Part shown: positions 1 through 7,180 of the stretch, in pieces
Layout: the number at the start of each line of letters is the position of its first letter
Numbering within the stretch: the stretch's first letter is position 1
Origin: Allopontixanthobacter sp041741895
GTDB taxonomy: Bacteria; Pseudomonadota; Alphaproteobacteria; Sphingomonadales; Sphingomonadaceae
Assembly: GCA_041741895.1 (NCBI GenBank)
Contig: JBGSJO010000052.1
Span: forward strand, 1 to 16,898
Length of the DNA: 16,898 bases
Direction: 5' to 3'
Made by a program: the position numbers and the translations under genes
The notes under the pieces: generated by a model
What the model was told of the DNA's origin: nothing
Seen by the model: the letters and a program-made list of their open reading frames with translations, nothing else
Database searches by the model: none

Positions 1-2
1 GG

Positions 3-107
3 CAACGCGGCTACTTCTCGACCACATCCGGCAACATCACCGATGACGTGATCCAAAATTATCTCAACCAACATACCACCAAGGACGGCTTCAGCCCCTC
101 CGCGTGA
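3..107 (+). CDS. tnpA: IS200/IS605-family transposase TnpA, C-terminal fragment cut by the window edge
   Basis: The frame is open from the first bases and ends in TGA at 105-107, giving 34 residues that begin QRGYFSTTSGNITDDVI and end in FSPSA. The RGYFSTTSGN-TDDVI-YL pattern matches the C-terminal strand and helix of Y1 (HUH) transposases of the IS200/IS605 family, which cut and rejoin single-stranded DNA at hairpin ends. The catalytic HUH pair and tyrosine would lie upstream and cannot be seen, so whether the enzyme is intact is unknown. The hairpin that follows the stop codon and the interrupted gene after it both fit the assignment. Confidence 0.75.
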   Translation, partial: QRGYFSTTSGNITDDVIQNYLNQHTTKDGFSPSA

Positions 108-111
108 TCCT

Positions 112-128
112 ACCGGCCTCTGGCCGGT
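112..128. repeat. Subterminal hairpin of the insertion sequence right end
   Basis: A perfect 7-bp stem (ACCGGCC at 112-118, GGCCGGT at 122-128) closes a 3-nt loop, starting four bases after the tnpA stop. TnpA of this family recognises such a hairpin. The cleavage site is expected a few bases downstream. No T-run follows, so it is not a good intrinsic terminator. Confidence 0.65.
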
Positions 129-159
129 CAGTTATTCAGTAAAACTGTCACCGAAAATT

Positions 160-345
160 GTGACTGCCGTCGTGGATCGCGAACTGGTCGCCACTGGTGG
201 TCGTATGCTAAATGTGACGACTTTGGGCACGAACACAGCCGAAGCGCAATTAAGCGCCTATGAGGCAGTGGACAAAGTGAATTTCAAAAGCGGCTTTTGC
301 CGGCGCGATATTGGCTGGAGTGAAGTTGAACGCGCGCGAAGTTAG
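160..345 (+). pseudogene. purD: 3' remnant of purD (phosphoribosylamine-glycine ligase)
   Basis: The 61 codons ending in TAG encode ELVATGGRMLNVTTLG, then AEAQLSAYEAVDKV and SGFCRRDIGW. This is the signature C-terminus of PurD (GAR synthetase), the ATP-grasp enzyme for the second step of purine synthesis. Intact PurD is roughly 420-430 residues, so about 85% is missing on the 5' side, where the insertion-sequence end sits instead. A GTG codon at 160 is available but has no ribosome-binding site. The homology starts almost exactly where the hairpin region ends. The simplest reading is that the element inserted into purD, or into a partial copy of it. A functional purD would then be needed elsewhere. 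Confidence 0.78.
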
Positions 346-403
346 TGCATCTCGCAAATACCCGCTACAATAACGGATAAACGAACCGAAAAAGGACATT
401 TAT

Positions 404-1420
404 ATGCGTGCATGGGCCCTGAAGAGTCGTCCCGCCGGTACTCCGGTGGCTGATAATTTCCAGATGATAGAGGCAACTGATGCACCGCTTGGCGAAGGCG
501 AATATCGCATCACAAATAGCTGGCTGTCGGTTGACCCCTATATGCGCGGACGGATGAATGACGTGAAAAGCTATGCACCCCCATTCGGTATCGGTGAAGC
601 GATGACCGGCGGCGCGGTCGGCACGGTGACCGAAAGCAACAACGCCGATTATCCAGTCGGATGCAAAGTGCTGCATATGGCGGGTTGGCGCGACACTGCT
701 GTCGCTGGCGGTAGCAATCCTCCCGAAGGCGGAATGCCACCGGTGAAGCTTCCCGATCTCGGTGTTCCCGATCAACATTGGTTGTCGATTATCGGCATGC
801 CCGGAGGCACCGCCTGGTTTGGCTTGCTGAATGTCGGTGCCGCCAAAGAAGGCGAAACTGTTTTTGTATCTGCGGCGGCTGGCGCGGTTGGCTCAACCGT
901 TACCCAGATAGCCAAGGCCAAGGGCATGACCGTAATCGGGTCAGCCGGCGGCGCAGATAAATGTGCATGGGTTAAAGAAATCGGCGCAGATGCTTGCCTC
1001 GATTACAAGTCCGGTCCGGTATTGCCGCAATTGCGTGCAGCACTCAAAGAACTCGGCAAATCCGGCGTTGATGTCTATTTTGACAATGTCGGCGGTGATC
1101 ATTTCGATGCGGCGCTCGCCTGCTCCAACGAACGCGCCCGTATGGCGATTTGCGGGATGATTGACGTTTACAACGATCAACAGCCGCAATCGATGCAATA
1201 TCTGACCATGATCATTGGCCTGCGAATAAAAATTGAAGGCTTCCTCTATCCCGATTTCGCCGCGCAAGTACCCGAATTCAACGCTGATATGGCGGAACTG
1301 ATTGCATCGGGCGCTGTCAAGGGCCGTGAGACGGTGAAGGAGGGGCTAGAAAAAGCACCGGACGCGTTCATCGGGCTGTTTACCGGCGCAAACACGGGCA
1401 AGATGCTGGTTAAGGTTTAG
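404..1420 (+). CDS. NADP-dependent oxidoreductase, COG2130 (CurA/alkenal reductase-like)
   Basis: This 338-residue protein belongs to the zinc-free branch of the medium-chain dehydrogenase/reductase superfamily, the group of NADPH-dependent curcumin, alkenal and 2-enone reductases. These reduce C=C bonds conjugated to a carbonyl. The N-terminal GroES-like part has the family motif LSVDPYMRGRM (residues 41-51). The Rossmann dinucleotide loop is SAAAGAVGS (156-164). YFDNVGGDHFD lies at about 225-235. Length is normal for the family. The ATG start is supported by AAAGGA at 391-396, seven bases upstream. It stands alone, between the purD remnant and a non-coding stretch, so context does not point to a substrate. 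The family call is firm; the natural substrate is unknown. Confidence 0.92.
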   Translation: MRAWALKSRPAGTPVADNFQMIEATDAPLGEGEYRITNSWLSVDPYMRGRMNDVKSYAPPFGIGEAMTGGAVGTVTESNNADYPVGCKVLHMAGWRDTAVAGGSNPPEGGMPPVKLPDLGVPDQHWLSIIGMPGGTAWFGLLNVGAAKEGETVFVSAAAGAVGSTVTQIAKAKGMTVIGSAGGADKCAWVKEIGADACLDYKSGPVLPQLRAALKELGKSGVDVYFDNVGGDHFDAALACSNERARMAICGMIDVYNDQQPQSMQYLTMIIGLRIKIEGFLYPDFAAQVPEFNADMAELIASGAVKGRETVKEGLEKAPDAFIGLFTGANTGKMLVKV

Positions 1421-1821
1421 GGTTTCGGTGAAAGGGGTTTGATTGACCGCAACATCCCGAAAGCGGACATTAGCTTTGTCGCTTTTAACGGCAGCAAATG
1501 GGTCGGAACCTGAAAGGCCGGTTTTGGTCGAACCTGTGCCTTAGCTGCCATAAAAGGTGACGCTGGGGGCACGCAGCTCGGAGGGTGCCCACCGGCCTTT
1601 TCCCATCGCGGGGAAGGGAGCACCGGGTAACGCATGACGTGATAGGTTTCGCTCTCGACTTCTGGGTTTTTGAATTCGGCACCGCAGGTGGTTCGGCGGC
1701 GTTTTGGCATGACATCAGCCAGCGTCTTCCGACTGCCCAAAAGACCTTCCCTTCCATGACATGACCCAGCTCCTGGCCGGACCAAACCCGACCTTCAGGC
1801 GATGGAGGCTCTCCCAACGCT
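1421..1821. other. Intergenic stretch with no credible gene
   Basis: About 400 bases between the oxidoreductase and the minus-strand XRE gene. Open frames of 120-140 codons exist on the minus strand (1417-1785 and 1485-1904). They overlap each other, have no recognisable domain or ribosome-binding site, and one runs through the XRE coding sequence. I looked for a HipA-like toxin downstream of the XRE gene and found none in any frame. No promoter or terminator stood out. Confidence 0.6.
1445..1560. repeat. Possible dispersed intergenic repeat (AAGCGGACATT type)
   Basis: The stretch starting CCGAAAGCGGACATTAGC and continuing through GGGTCGGAACCTG resembles short dispersed intergenic sequences that I recall from many alphaproteobacterial genomes. 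These are often mis-annotated as small proteins with MSAFG- or MSALG-like starts; the minus strand here reads LMSAFGMLRSI. The assignment rests on recalled similarity only. Limits are approximate. Confidence 0.35.
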
Positions 1822-2115
1822 TCATCGGTTTGTAAGTCTGCGCCGCTCAAATTCCACGACCTCTTCGATGTTGCGCAGCCTCGGGCGTGTGAAGAGAGCT
1901 TCACCTACCTCGCCAGTGCTAAGCACCGCGTGGATGGCGAGTGCGGCCGCAAGCGACACGTCTTCTCCTGCCTCCATTGCGGACAATTCGTTTGGACTGA
2001 CCCCGGCGGCGTCGGCGGCCTGATCTATCGTCATGCCGAGAAGGAGGCGAATCCGCTTAGCGCGCTTGCCGATCTCGACGGGACTTCCGGGCTTCTGAAG
2101 GCTGTAATTGATCAT
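1822..2115 (-). CDS. XRE/HipB-like helix-turn-helix regulator, orphan
   Basis: The protein has 97 residues with a Cro/C1-type helix-turn-helix at about 15-68: KRAKRIRLLLGMTIDQAADA, then GVSPNELSAMEAG. It ends in a charged tail (EEVVEFERRRLTNR). The ATG start has GGAAGGA about eight bases upstream. Such small repressors usually sit in front of a HipA-like or other toxin, or control a prophage or mobile region. Here the downstream 400 bases hold no matching gene, so it looks like an orphan left by loss of a partner, or a stand-alone regulator. It is probably a dimeric DNA-binding repressor; its target is unknown. Confidence 0.75.
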   Translation of the reverse strand: MINYSLQKPGSPVEIGKRAKRIRLLLGMTIDQAADAAGVSPNELSAMEAGEDVSLAAALAIHAVLSTGEVGEALFTRPRLRNIEEVVEFERRRLTNR

Positions 2116-2456
2116 GTTCCCAATCCTTCCGATATGCAGCGCTTCATTATAGCTAGACCCGTTTCGTTCCCCCGGCGGATACGATGGCGAAAGCGAGTCA
2201 ACGAACCCATGTAAACACCGAGGGTTATTTACACGAGTGCGAGTTAAAGCTCGAAGAACGCCGTCGGCTTATCCATCACTGTTAGAACAGCTTCTCGGGT
2301 CTCATTCCGTTTCGAGAATTCTCATGTTGTTGGTTTTTATGCGCCATAATGTCGGAAAAACACCCACCCTAGATCCGCGCGATCAATCTTCACCCGATAA
2401 CCCGATGTTAACCATGCTGCGCGAGAACATCCCTGCAACAGGGAAAGTTTTGCACG
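2116..2456. other. Intergenic region between divergent genes
   Basis: About 340 bases between the minus-strand XRE gene and the plus-strand 178-residue gene, so it should hold promoters for both. It is AT-richer than the coding DNA. The only clear structure is a small hairpin at 2430-2444 (TCCCTG, loop CAA, CAGGGA) followed by GTTTT. It lies 12 bases before the ATG at 2457 and includes the only Shine-Dalgarno-like purines there. No convincing promoter hexamers, tRNA or repeat was found. Confidence 0.5.
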
Positions 2457-2993
2457 ATGGCCACCAGCACCGCCTCCATGACGATTGCCGAAATGCGCGA
2501 ATTTGCGGGTTTTACGCCCGGCGAGCAACGTTACATCAAACGCAGCCTGGATATTGGGCTGGGCCGTCATGATGCGTTCAAATTATGGGCGCGCAATGCA
2601 TCGGAGAATGCCTCGATCCGCGGCCAATATGTGTCCTATCAGGAATTGAAGAGCCTGCGCGGCACTGCGCCCGATAGCAATGAGGGTGCCAAGAATTTCG
2701 ATGCTCTCGAATCCTTCATGGGCAAATTGCTGCGGGTAACCGCCTTCGATCTCGCGCAGGAACGGCTGACCAGCTTTTCCGCCTATCGGTTTTTGTATGA
2801 ACGCCTGCTCGGCGCGCATATTCGCCCATGGCTACCCAGCGCTTTTTGCGCGGCAGCCGCATTGCCGCAAATCCGCCCGGACCGGCGCAAGGATTTGCTG
2901 AAATCACTCAGCGAAGCCGCCGCGACCGCGCCGGGCTGGTCCGACCGCGAACCGGCTTTCTATCCGGATTGGGTGGAGGAAGTGGCTGCGTGA
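2457..2993 (+). CDS. Hypothetical protein (178 residues)
   Basis: I do not recognise the family. The protein looks soluble and largely helical, with no signal peptide or membrane segment. It contains FTPGEQRYIKRSLDIGLGRHDAFKLWAR near the N-terminus in two parts (residues about 19-46), a helical middle (NFDALESFMGKLLRVTAFD) and a tryptophan- and proline-rich C-terminus ending in PDWVEEVAA. The start at 2457 has only a distant purine run (CAGGGAAAG). ATG at 2478 is an alternative that would remove seven residues. The next gene starts 10 bases after its stop, so the two may be co-transcribed. Confidence 0.6.
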   Translation: MATSTASMTIAEMREFAGFTPGEQRYIKRSLDIGLGRHDAFKLWARNASENASIRGQYVSYQELKSLRGTAPDSNEGAKNFDALESFMGKLLRVTAFDLAQERLTSFSAYRFLYERLLGAHIRPWLPSAFCAAAALPQIRPDRRKDLLKSLSEAAATAPGWSDREPAFYPDWVEEVAA

Positions 2994-3003
2994 GTTTGGT
3001 GCT

Positions 3004-3525
3004 GTGAAGATTGAGAAAATTGTGGGAGCCGCGCTAGCGAATGACCCCAAAGAGAAAGATTTCCAGGACGCTCTTGAATGGATGGCCAGAGTTCTGGTCA
3101 GATTTTCCGAAGCGGAACAGGCAATTGGCCGCCTGACCCGCGCATTACAATTGGAAACCAAAAATGGGCCCCTGGGTCAGCTTGGCGAATTGCGACGACG
3201 CCTCCAAACTTCGGAAAGCCGCAGATGCAAATTGCTCGACGATCGTATCGCGCGGTGGTCGGCAAATCGTCCGATCCGGCATATGCTGGCGCACGCCACT
3301 GCAAAAATACTTTGGGATCAAGATGGCGCACCCCTCCTGGTTACCACAAACCTTCCTCTCGACATTGCGGATCACAGTCCCAATCGAGTCTGGTCAATCG
3401 AAGAAAGGGCTGAACTCTTGAAGGACGCAACTAACGATGGCCGATCAATCTGTGATCAGATCAGGAATATTCTTGCGGCACCGGATCAGCTCAAGTCACT
3501 CCGGACAGTTTCTGTCAAAACCTAA
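3004..3525 (+). CDS. Hypothetical protein with HEPN-like Rx4H motif
   Basis: This 173-residue protein has a GTG start and only a weak upstream GGAGGAAG some 20 bases away, so the start is uncertain. It looks all-helical. RFSEAEQAIGRLTRAL (residues 33-48) is an amphipathic helix of the kind seen at the front of HEPN-like proteins. NRPIRHMLAHA (88-98) contains R92-x4-H97, the spacing of the HEPN ribonuclease motif, but with His in place of the usual Asn after Arg. HEPN proteins act as RNases or their partners in toxin-antitoxin and phage defence systems. The match is by motif only; it could be an unrelated helical protein. Its stop overlaps the stop of the convergent acyl-CoA ligase (shared bases 3522-3525). 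Confidence 0.55.
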   Translation: MKIEKIVGAALANDPKEKDFQDALEWMARVLVRFSEAEQAIGRLTRALQLETKNGPLGQLGELRRRLQTSESRRCKLLDDRIARWSANRPIRHMLAHATAKILWDQDGAPLLVTTNLPLDIADHSPNRVWSIEERAELLKDATNDGRSICDQIRNILAAPDQLKSLRTVSVKT

Positions 3526-5348
3526 CTCCGATACAGCCCGTCCAGCCGGTCGCCATACCGCTGCCTGATCTTGTGACGGCGGATTTTCAGGCTGGGGGTC
3601 ATTTCTTCATTTTCGACCGAGAAAGCCTCGTCCGCAAAGGTGAATTGGCGGACTTTTTCGGTGACCGACAATTCCTTGTTCACCCGGTCCATCGCGGCGC
3701 GAATGGCGGTGCGGAAAGCGGGGAGTTCCTGTAATTCGGCGAGGTCGAATTTCTCGTCATTTTCCCGCGCCCATTCCAAAGCCCATTCGGCCTCTGGCAC
3801 GATCAGGCCCACCACATAGGGGCGCTTGTCGCCCGAAACCATCGCCTGGCCAATTTCGGGCTGCAGCGTCAGCATGCCTTCGATTTTCTGGGGCGCGACA
3901 TTGTCGCCCTTGTCATTGATGATCATGTCTTTCTTGCGATCGGTGATGACAATTCGGCCCATGGTATCGAGGTGCCCGATGTCGCCGGTGTGCAGCCAGT
4001 CCCCCTTGTCCGGTTCTGCCGGGTCGGGCTGCAGAGCGCGGGCGGTTTCCGCCTTGTTGTTCCAATAGCCCTGCATCACCAACTCGCCGCGGCACAGGAT
4101 TTCGCCATCTTCGGCAATTCTGACTTCCACCCCGCGCATCGGCGGGCCGACGCTGTCCATGGTGATCCCTGCCTTGGGCCGGTTGCAACTGATCACCGGG
4201 CCGGCTTCGGTCTGGCCATACCCCTGCAGCATGGTCAGCCCCATGGAATCGAAGAATATCCCGACATCGGGGTTGAGCGGCGCACCGCCGGACACCATCG
4301 CCTTGATCCGGCCGCCGAATTTCTGGCGGATCTTGGGCCGCAGGGCCTTTTCCAGGATCAGGTTCATCGGCCGGTCGCGCAGGCGAGTGAGGCCACCCTT
4401 CTTGTTTTCGCCGATCGCCAGCGCGCGGTCCATCATGAAATTGGCGAGTTTGCCCTGCTTTTCAATCTGTTTCATGATCCGTGTGCGCAGCACCTCGAAC
4501 AGGCGCGGGACCACTACCATGATGGTCGGGCGGGTTTCCTCGATATTGCTGGCGAGTTTGTCGAGCCCTTCGGAATAGAAAATTTCCGCGCCCATCCCGA
4601 TCGGCAGGAACTGCCCGCCCGAATGTTCATAGGCATGGCTGAGCGGCAGGAAACTGAGGAAGCGTTCATCATCCCAGCCGAAATCCTCAGACAGGATCTC
4701 CGCCGCACCGGCCACATTGCACAGGATCGCGCCGTGATGCTGCATTACCCCGCGCGGTGCGCCGCCGGTGCCGCTGGTATAGATGATGCAGGCGGTATCG
4801 GTGCGTTTGATCCTGGCAATCCGCGCTTCCACGGCGGCGCGCGCAGCAACCGGATCGCCCGCCAGCATTTCTGCCCAGGCGTGGCAGGTAATCCCGCCGG
4901 ACTGGAATTTACGGATATCGTCAATCGCGATCAGATTTTCGGCCATGCCCGATCCCATGATCGCAGGGATCAGTGGAACGGATAATTTGGCGTTCGAAAC
5001 GATCACCGCACGCGCGCCGGAATTGTCGAGAATGTGCAGATGATCGCGCTGGGTATTGGTGATATAGGTCGGCACGGTTATGCAGCCCGCCGCCATGATC
5101 GCCAGATCGGCGATGCACCATTCGGGCCGGTTTTCGGATACCAGCGCTACCCGATCGCCATCGCCCAGGCCCAAGTTTCTCAACCCCTCGGCCATCAGGC
5201 AAACCTGTTCTGCCGCCTCGCGCCAACTGATCGTTTGCCATCTGCCATCGCGTTTGGCGCCGAGGAAGGGGTTGTCGCCCCGTTCGGCCGACCGCAACAT
5301 AAACAATTCGACGAGATTATTCGCCTGATCGATATCGGAAAGCTGCAA
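3522..5348 (-). CDS. Long-chain acyl-CoA ligase (AMP-forming, FAA1/COG1022 type)
   Basis: The 608-residue enzyme activates fatty acids in two steps, acyl-adenylate then acyl-CoA. Family motifs are in order: phosphate-binding loop YTSGTGGAPRG (190-200), SGGAPLN (353-359), GYGQTEAGP (376-384), WLHTGDIG (451-458), the hinge ITDRKKDMI (468-476), and the C-terminal lysine in TPSLKIRR (K588). Length and motif order are those of the bacterial long-chain group rather than E. coli FadD. The start is TTG at 5346-5348, supported by GGAGCAGGAG just upstream; no ATG or GTG near the N-terminus suits better. It follows ggt by 100 bases on the same strand. That gap holds a small hairpin at 5415-5429, but no T-run. 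Acyl chain preference cannot be read. Confidence 0.93.
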   Translation of the reverse strand: MQLSDIDQANNLVELFMLRSAERGDNPFLGAKRDGRWQTISWREAAEQVCLMAEGLRNLGLGDGDRVALVSENRPEWCIADLAIMAAGCITVPTYITNTQRDHLHILDNSGARAVIVSNAKLSVPLIPAIMGSGMAENLIAIDDIRKFQSGGITCHAWAEMLAGDPVAARAAVEARIARIKRTDTACIIYTSGTGGAPRGVMQHHGAILCNVAGAAEILSEDFGWDDERFLSFLPLSHAYEHSGGQFLPIGMGAEIFYSEGLDKLASNIEETRPTIMVVVPRLFEVLRTRIMKQIEKQGKLANFMMDRALAIGENKKGGLTRLRDRPMNLILEKALRPKIRQKFGGRIKAMVSGGAPLNPDVGIFFDSMGLTMLQGYGQTEAGPVISCNRPKAGITMDSVGPPMRGVEVRIAEDGEILCRGELVMQGYWNNKAETARALQPDPAEPDKGDWLHTGDIGHLDTMGRIVITDRKKDMIINDKGDNVAPQKIEGMLTLQPEIGQAMVSGDKRPYVVGLIVPEAEWALEWARENDEKFDLAELQELPAFRTAIRAAMDRVNKELSVTEKVRQFTFADEAFSVENEEMTPSLKIRRHKIRQRYGDRLDGLYRS

Positions 5349-5414
5349 AATCCGCTCCTGCTCCCGGAATTCGGGTCCGTTATTACGGTAATTGATCGTT
5401 CGATTTAGGCTGCC

Positions 5415-5429
5415 TGCCGCCTAGCGGCA
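5415..5429. other. Small hairpin between ggt and the acyl-CoA ligase gene
   Basis: TGCCGC (5415-5420), loop CTA, GCGGCA (5424-5429) form a perfect 6-bp stem inside the 100-bp gap. No run of T follows on either strand, so termination is doubtful; it may affect mRNA processing. On the minus strand, TTGCCG and TAAATC are spaced 17 apart over this region and could be a weak promoter for the ligase gene. Confidence 0.3.
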
Positions 5430-5448
5430 AGGCCGCTGTTGGGGGGCA

Positions 5449-7170
5449 CTATTGGCTGACCGATACCCCTTCGCTACGCGGATCGGCGCCGCCGATCCAG
5501 CCGTCCGGGGTCCACTGAGCCGCATTGGTCTTGAGCGGCAGGGCCCGCGCCGTCACACTGCCATGGCCGAGCGCCTTCAGTTCATCGGCCATGGCCTCCA
5601 GCATGGTGCCTTCTTCGATCACCACCACATCGCCGGGGGAATAAAGCTGCGGCAGGGCGAGCGCATCGTCGAGAGACAGTTTGAAATCGATCAGCCCAAT
5701 CAATGTCTTGGCAACCTGGACCGGGATCGTGCCGCCGCCAGCCGCACCCAGGACGTAGATCATCCGGCCGTCCGGCCCATAGACCACCGTGGGCGCCATC
5801 GAACTGCGCGGGCGTTTACCGCCCTCAACCCGGTTCGCGATGGCGCGGCCATCATCCGATGGGTCGAAGCTGAAATCAGTGAGTTCATTATTGAGGTAGA
5901 AACCCCCAAACATCAGGCCCGAACCGAACGGCCCCTCGATGGTGGAGGTGTAGCTGACGGCATTGCCCGCATTGTCGATCACGACGAAGTGGGAGGTGCC
6001 GTTTTCGGGGGCTTCATTGCCATCGGGCGGGGCCAATGCGGTTTGCGGCGCGACGCCGGGCTCTGCGCTGGTCATCGTCGAGCCTGCGGAAATCAATGCG
6101 GCGCGGGCCGCCAGATAGTCTGCCTGCAGCAGCCAATCGACCGGCACAGGCACATAATCGGCATCGGCCAGATACCGCTCCCGGTCGGCATAGGCGAGCC
6201 GCTGCGATTCGGCGAACAGGTGCCAGCTGGTCGGCGATCCAGGCCCCATGGCCGCCAGATCGAATGGCTCCAGCTGTTTCAGGATCGCGATCACGGTGGT
6301 TGCACCCGACGATGGCGGCCCCATTCCGCAAATCCGGTATACACGGTAGGTCCCGCATACCGGATCGCGCGGCTTGGCTGCGTAGCTGGTGACATCCTCT
6401 GCACTCATGCCCGCGTCACGCGGGGTCGCTCCGCGAATATGTGCGGCCAGATTGCTGGCAAAGGATCCCTGGTAGAAACTGTCCGGCCCTTCCGCCGACA
6501 GTTTCAGCAGCGTTGCGGCCAGTGCTGGATTGCGGATGCGCGTGCCGACCGGCTTGGGCGCGCCCGCTTCATCGTAAAACAGCGCCTTGCCTGCGGCGCT
6601 GGCGCCAGCGCGATCTGGCGAGCGGACCAGGAATTCATGGAACCGCGGGGTGATCTCGAAACCGTCCCGCGCCAGTTCGTATGCCGGTGCCACCAGCGCA
6701 TTCCAGGGCAATTTGCCGTATTTCCGATGCGCCATTTCTGCCAGCCGCAGATTGCCCGGCACTCCGGCGCTTAATCCGGTCAGCACCACGTCGCGGTAGG
6801 GCTGCGGATTGCCGTCTTTGCCCAGGAACCAGTCCGGCCCCGCCGCCGCTGGCGCGGTTTCCCGGCCATCGATCGTGGTGACGGTGCCATCGGGCGCGGC
6901 GTGTACAAAGAAGCCTCCGCCGCCGATGCCCGAACTTTGCGGTTCGACCACGGTCAGCGCCAGCATGGTGGCAATTGCTGCATCGGTTGCACTGCCGCCC
7001 ATCCGCAGCATTCTCGCCCCGGCCTCTGCGGCGCGCGGATCGGCGGCGCTGACCAGTCCGCGTTCTGCTGCAGGCGGAGGCGGATTGGATGTCAGGCGCT
7101 GCGCGGTGGTGGGTTGGCAGGCAGCCAGAACTATGCTGGCAGCGAAAAGTGTTAGATAACGGAAGATCAT
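5449..7170 (-). CDS. ggt: Gamma-glutamyltransferase, predicted lipoprotein
   Basis: This 573-residue Ntn-hydrolase cleaves the gamma-glutamyl bond of glutathione and transfers the glutamyl group to water or an acceptor. The ATG at 7170 gives MIFRYLTLFAASIVLAAC, a lipoprotein signal with lipobox LAAC and C18 as the lipidated residue. A TTG at 7206 is in frame but would bury that signal. The N-terminal subunit has GGSATDAAIA and SGIGGGGF. The self-processing nucleophile is T392 in NGTSHFVV, followed by GSGLMFGGFYLNNELTDFS and PRSSMAP. The usual PGG oxyanion loop is changed to GAAGGGTIP. The gene starts 10 bases after the pyrD stop, so it is probably co-transcribed with pyrD. Expected location is the periplasmic face of a membrane. 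Confidence 0.94.
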   Translation of the reverse strand: MIFRYLTLFAASIVLAACQPTTAQRLTSNPPPPAAERGLVSAADPRAAEAGARMLRMGGSATDAAIATMLALTVVEPQSSGIGGGGFFVHAAPDGTVTTIDGRETAPAAAGPDWFLGKDGNPQPYRDVVLTGLSAGVPGNLRLAEMAHRKYGKLPWNALVAPAYELARDGFEITPRFHEFLVRSPDRAGASAAGKALFYDEAGAPKPVGTRIRNPALAATLLKLSAEGPDSFYQGSFASNLAAHIRGATPRDAGMSAEDVTSYAAKPRDPVCGTYRVYRICGMGPPSSGATTVIAILKQLEPFDLAAMGPGSPTSWHLFAESQRLAYADRERYLADADYVPVPVDWLLQADYLAARAALISAGSTMTSAEPGVAPQTALAPPDGNEAPENGTSHFVVIDNAGNAVSYTSTIEGPFGSGLMFGGFYLNNELTDFSFDPSDDGRAIANRVEGGKRPRSSMAPTVVYGPDGRMIYVLGAAGGGTIPVQVAKTLIGLIDFKLSLDDALALPQLYSPGDVVVIEEGTMLEAMADELKALGHGSVTARALPLKTNAAQWTPDGWIGGADPRSEGVSVSQ

Positions 7171-7180
7171 GCGCCTATCG

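Larger units (their letters stand above)
1..159 (+). mobile_element. Right end of an IS200/IS605-type insertion sequence (partial)
   Basis: This is the distal part of an IS200/IS605-family element. It consists of the 3' end of a tnpA reading frame, then a compact subterminal hairpin at 112-128, and then an abrupt change to purD-like coding sequence at about 160. Elements of this family have no terminal inverted repeats; they carry imperfect palindromes at both ends and leave no target duplication, so only the hairpin marks the end. The exact boundary cannot be fixed from one side and lies somewhere in 129-162. The left end is outside the window. Confidence 0.65.

Noticed and set aside
1485..1904. 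Minus-strand open frame of 139 codons after the XRE gene, considered as a HipA remnant
   Set aside because: No HipA motif in any frame, and it overlaps the XRE coding sequence out of frame.
3972..4985. Plus-strand open frame of 337 codons
   Set aside because: It is the antisense shadow of the acyl-CoA ligase gene, whose motifs are complete on the minus strand; the translation shows no domain.
5452..6774. Plus-strand open frame of 440 codons
   Set aside because: Antisense shadow of ggt in GC-rich DNA; His/Arg/Gln-rich composition and no recognisable motif.
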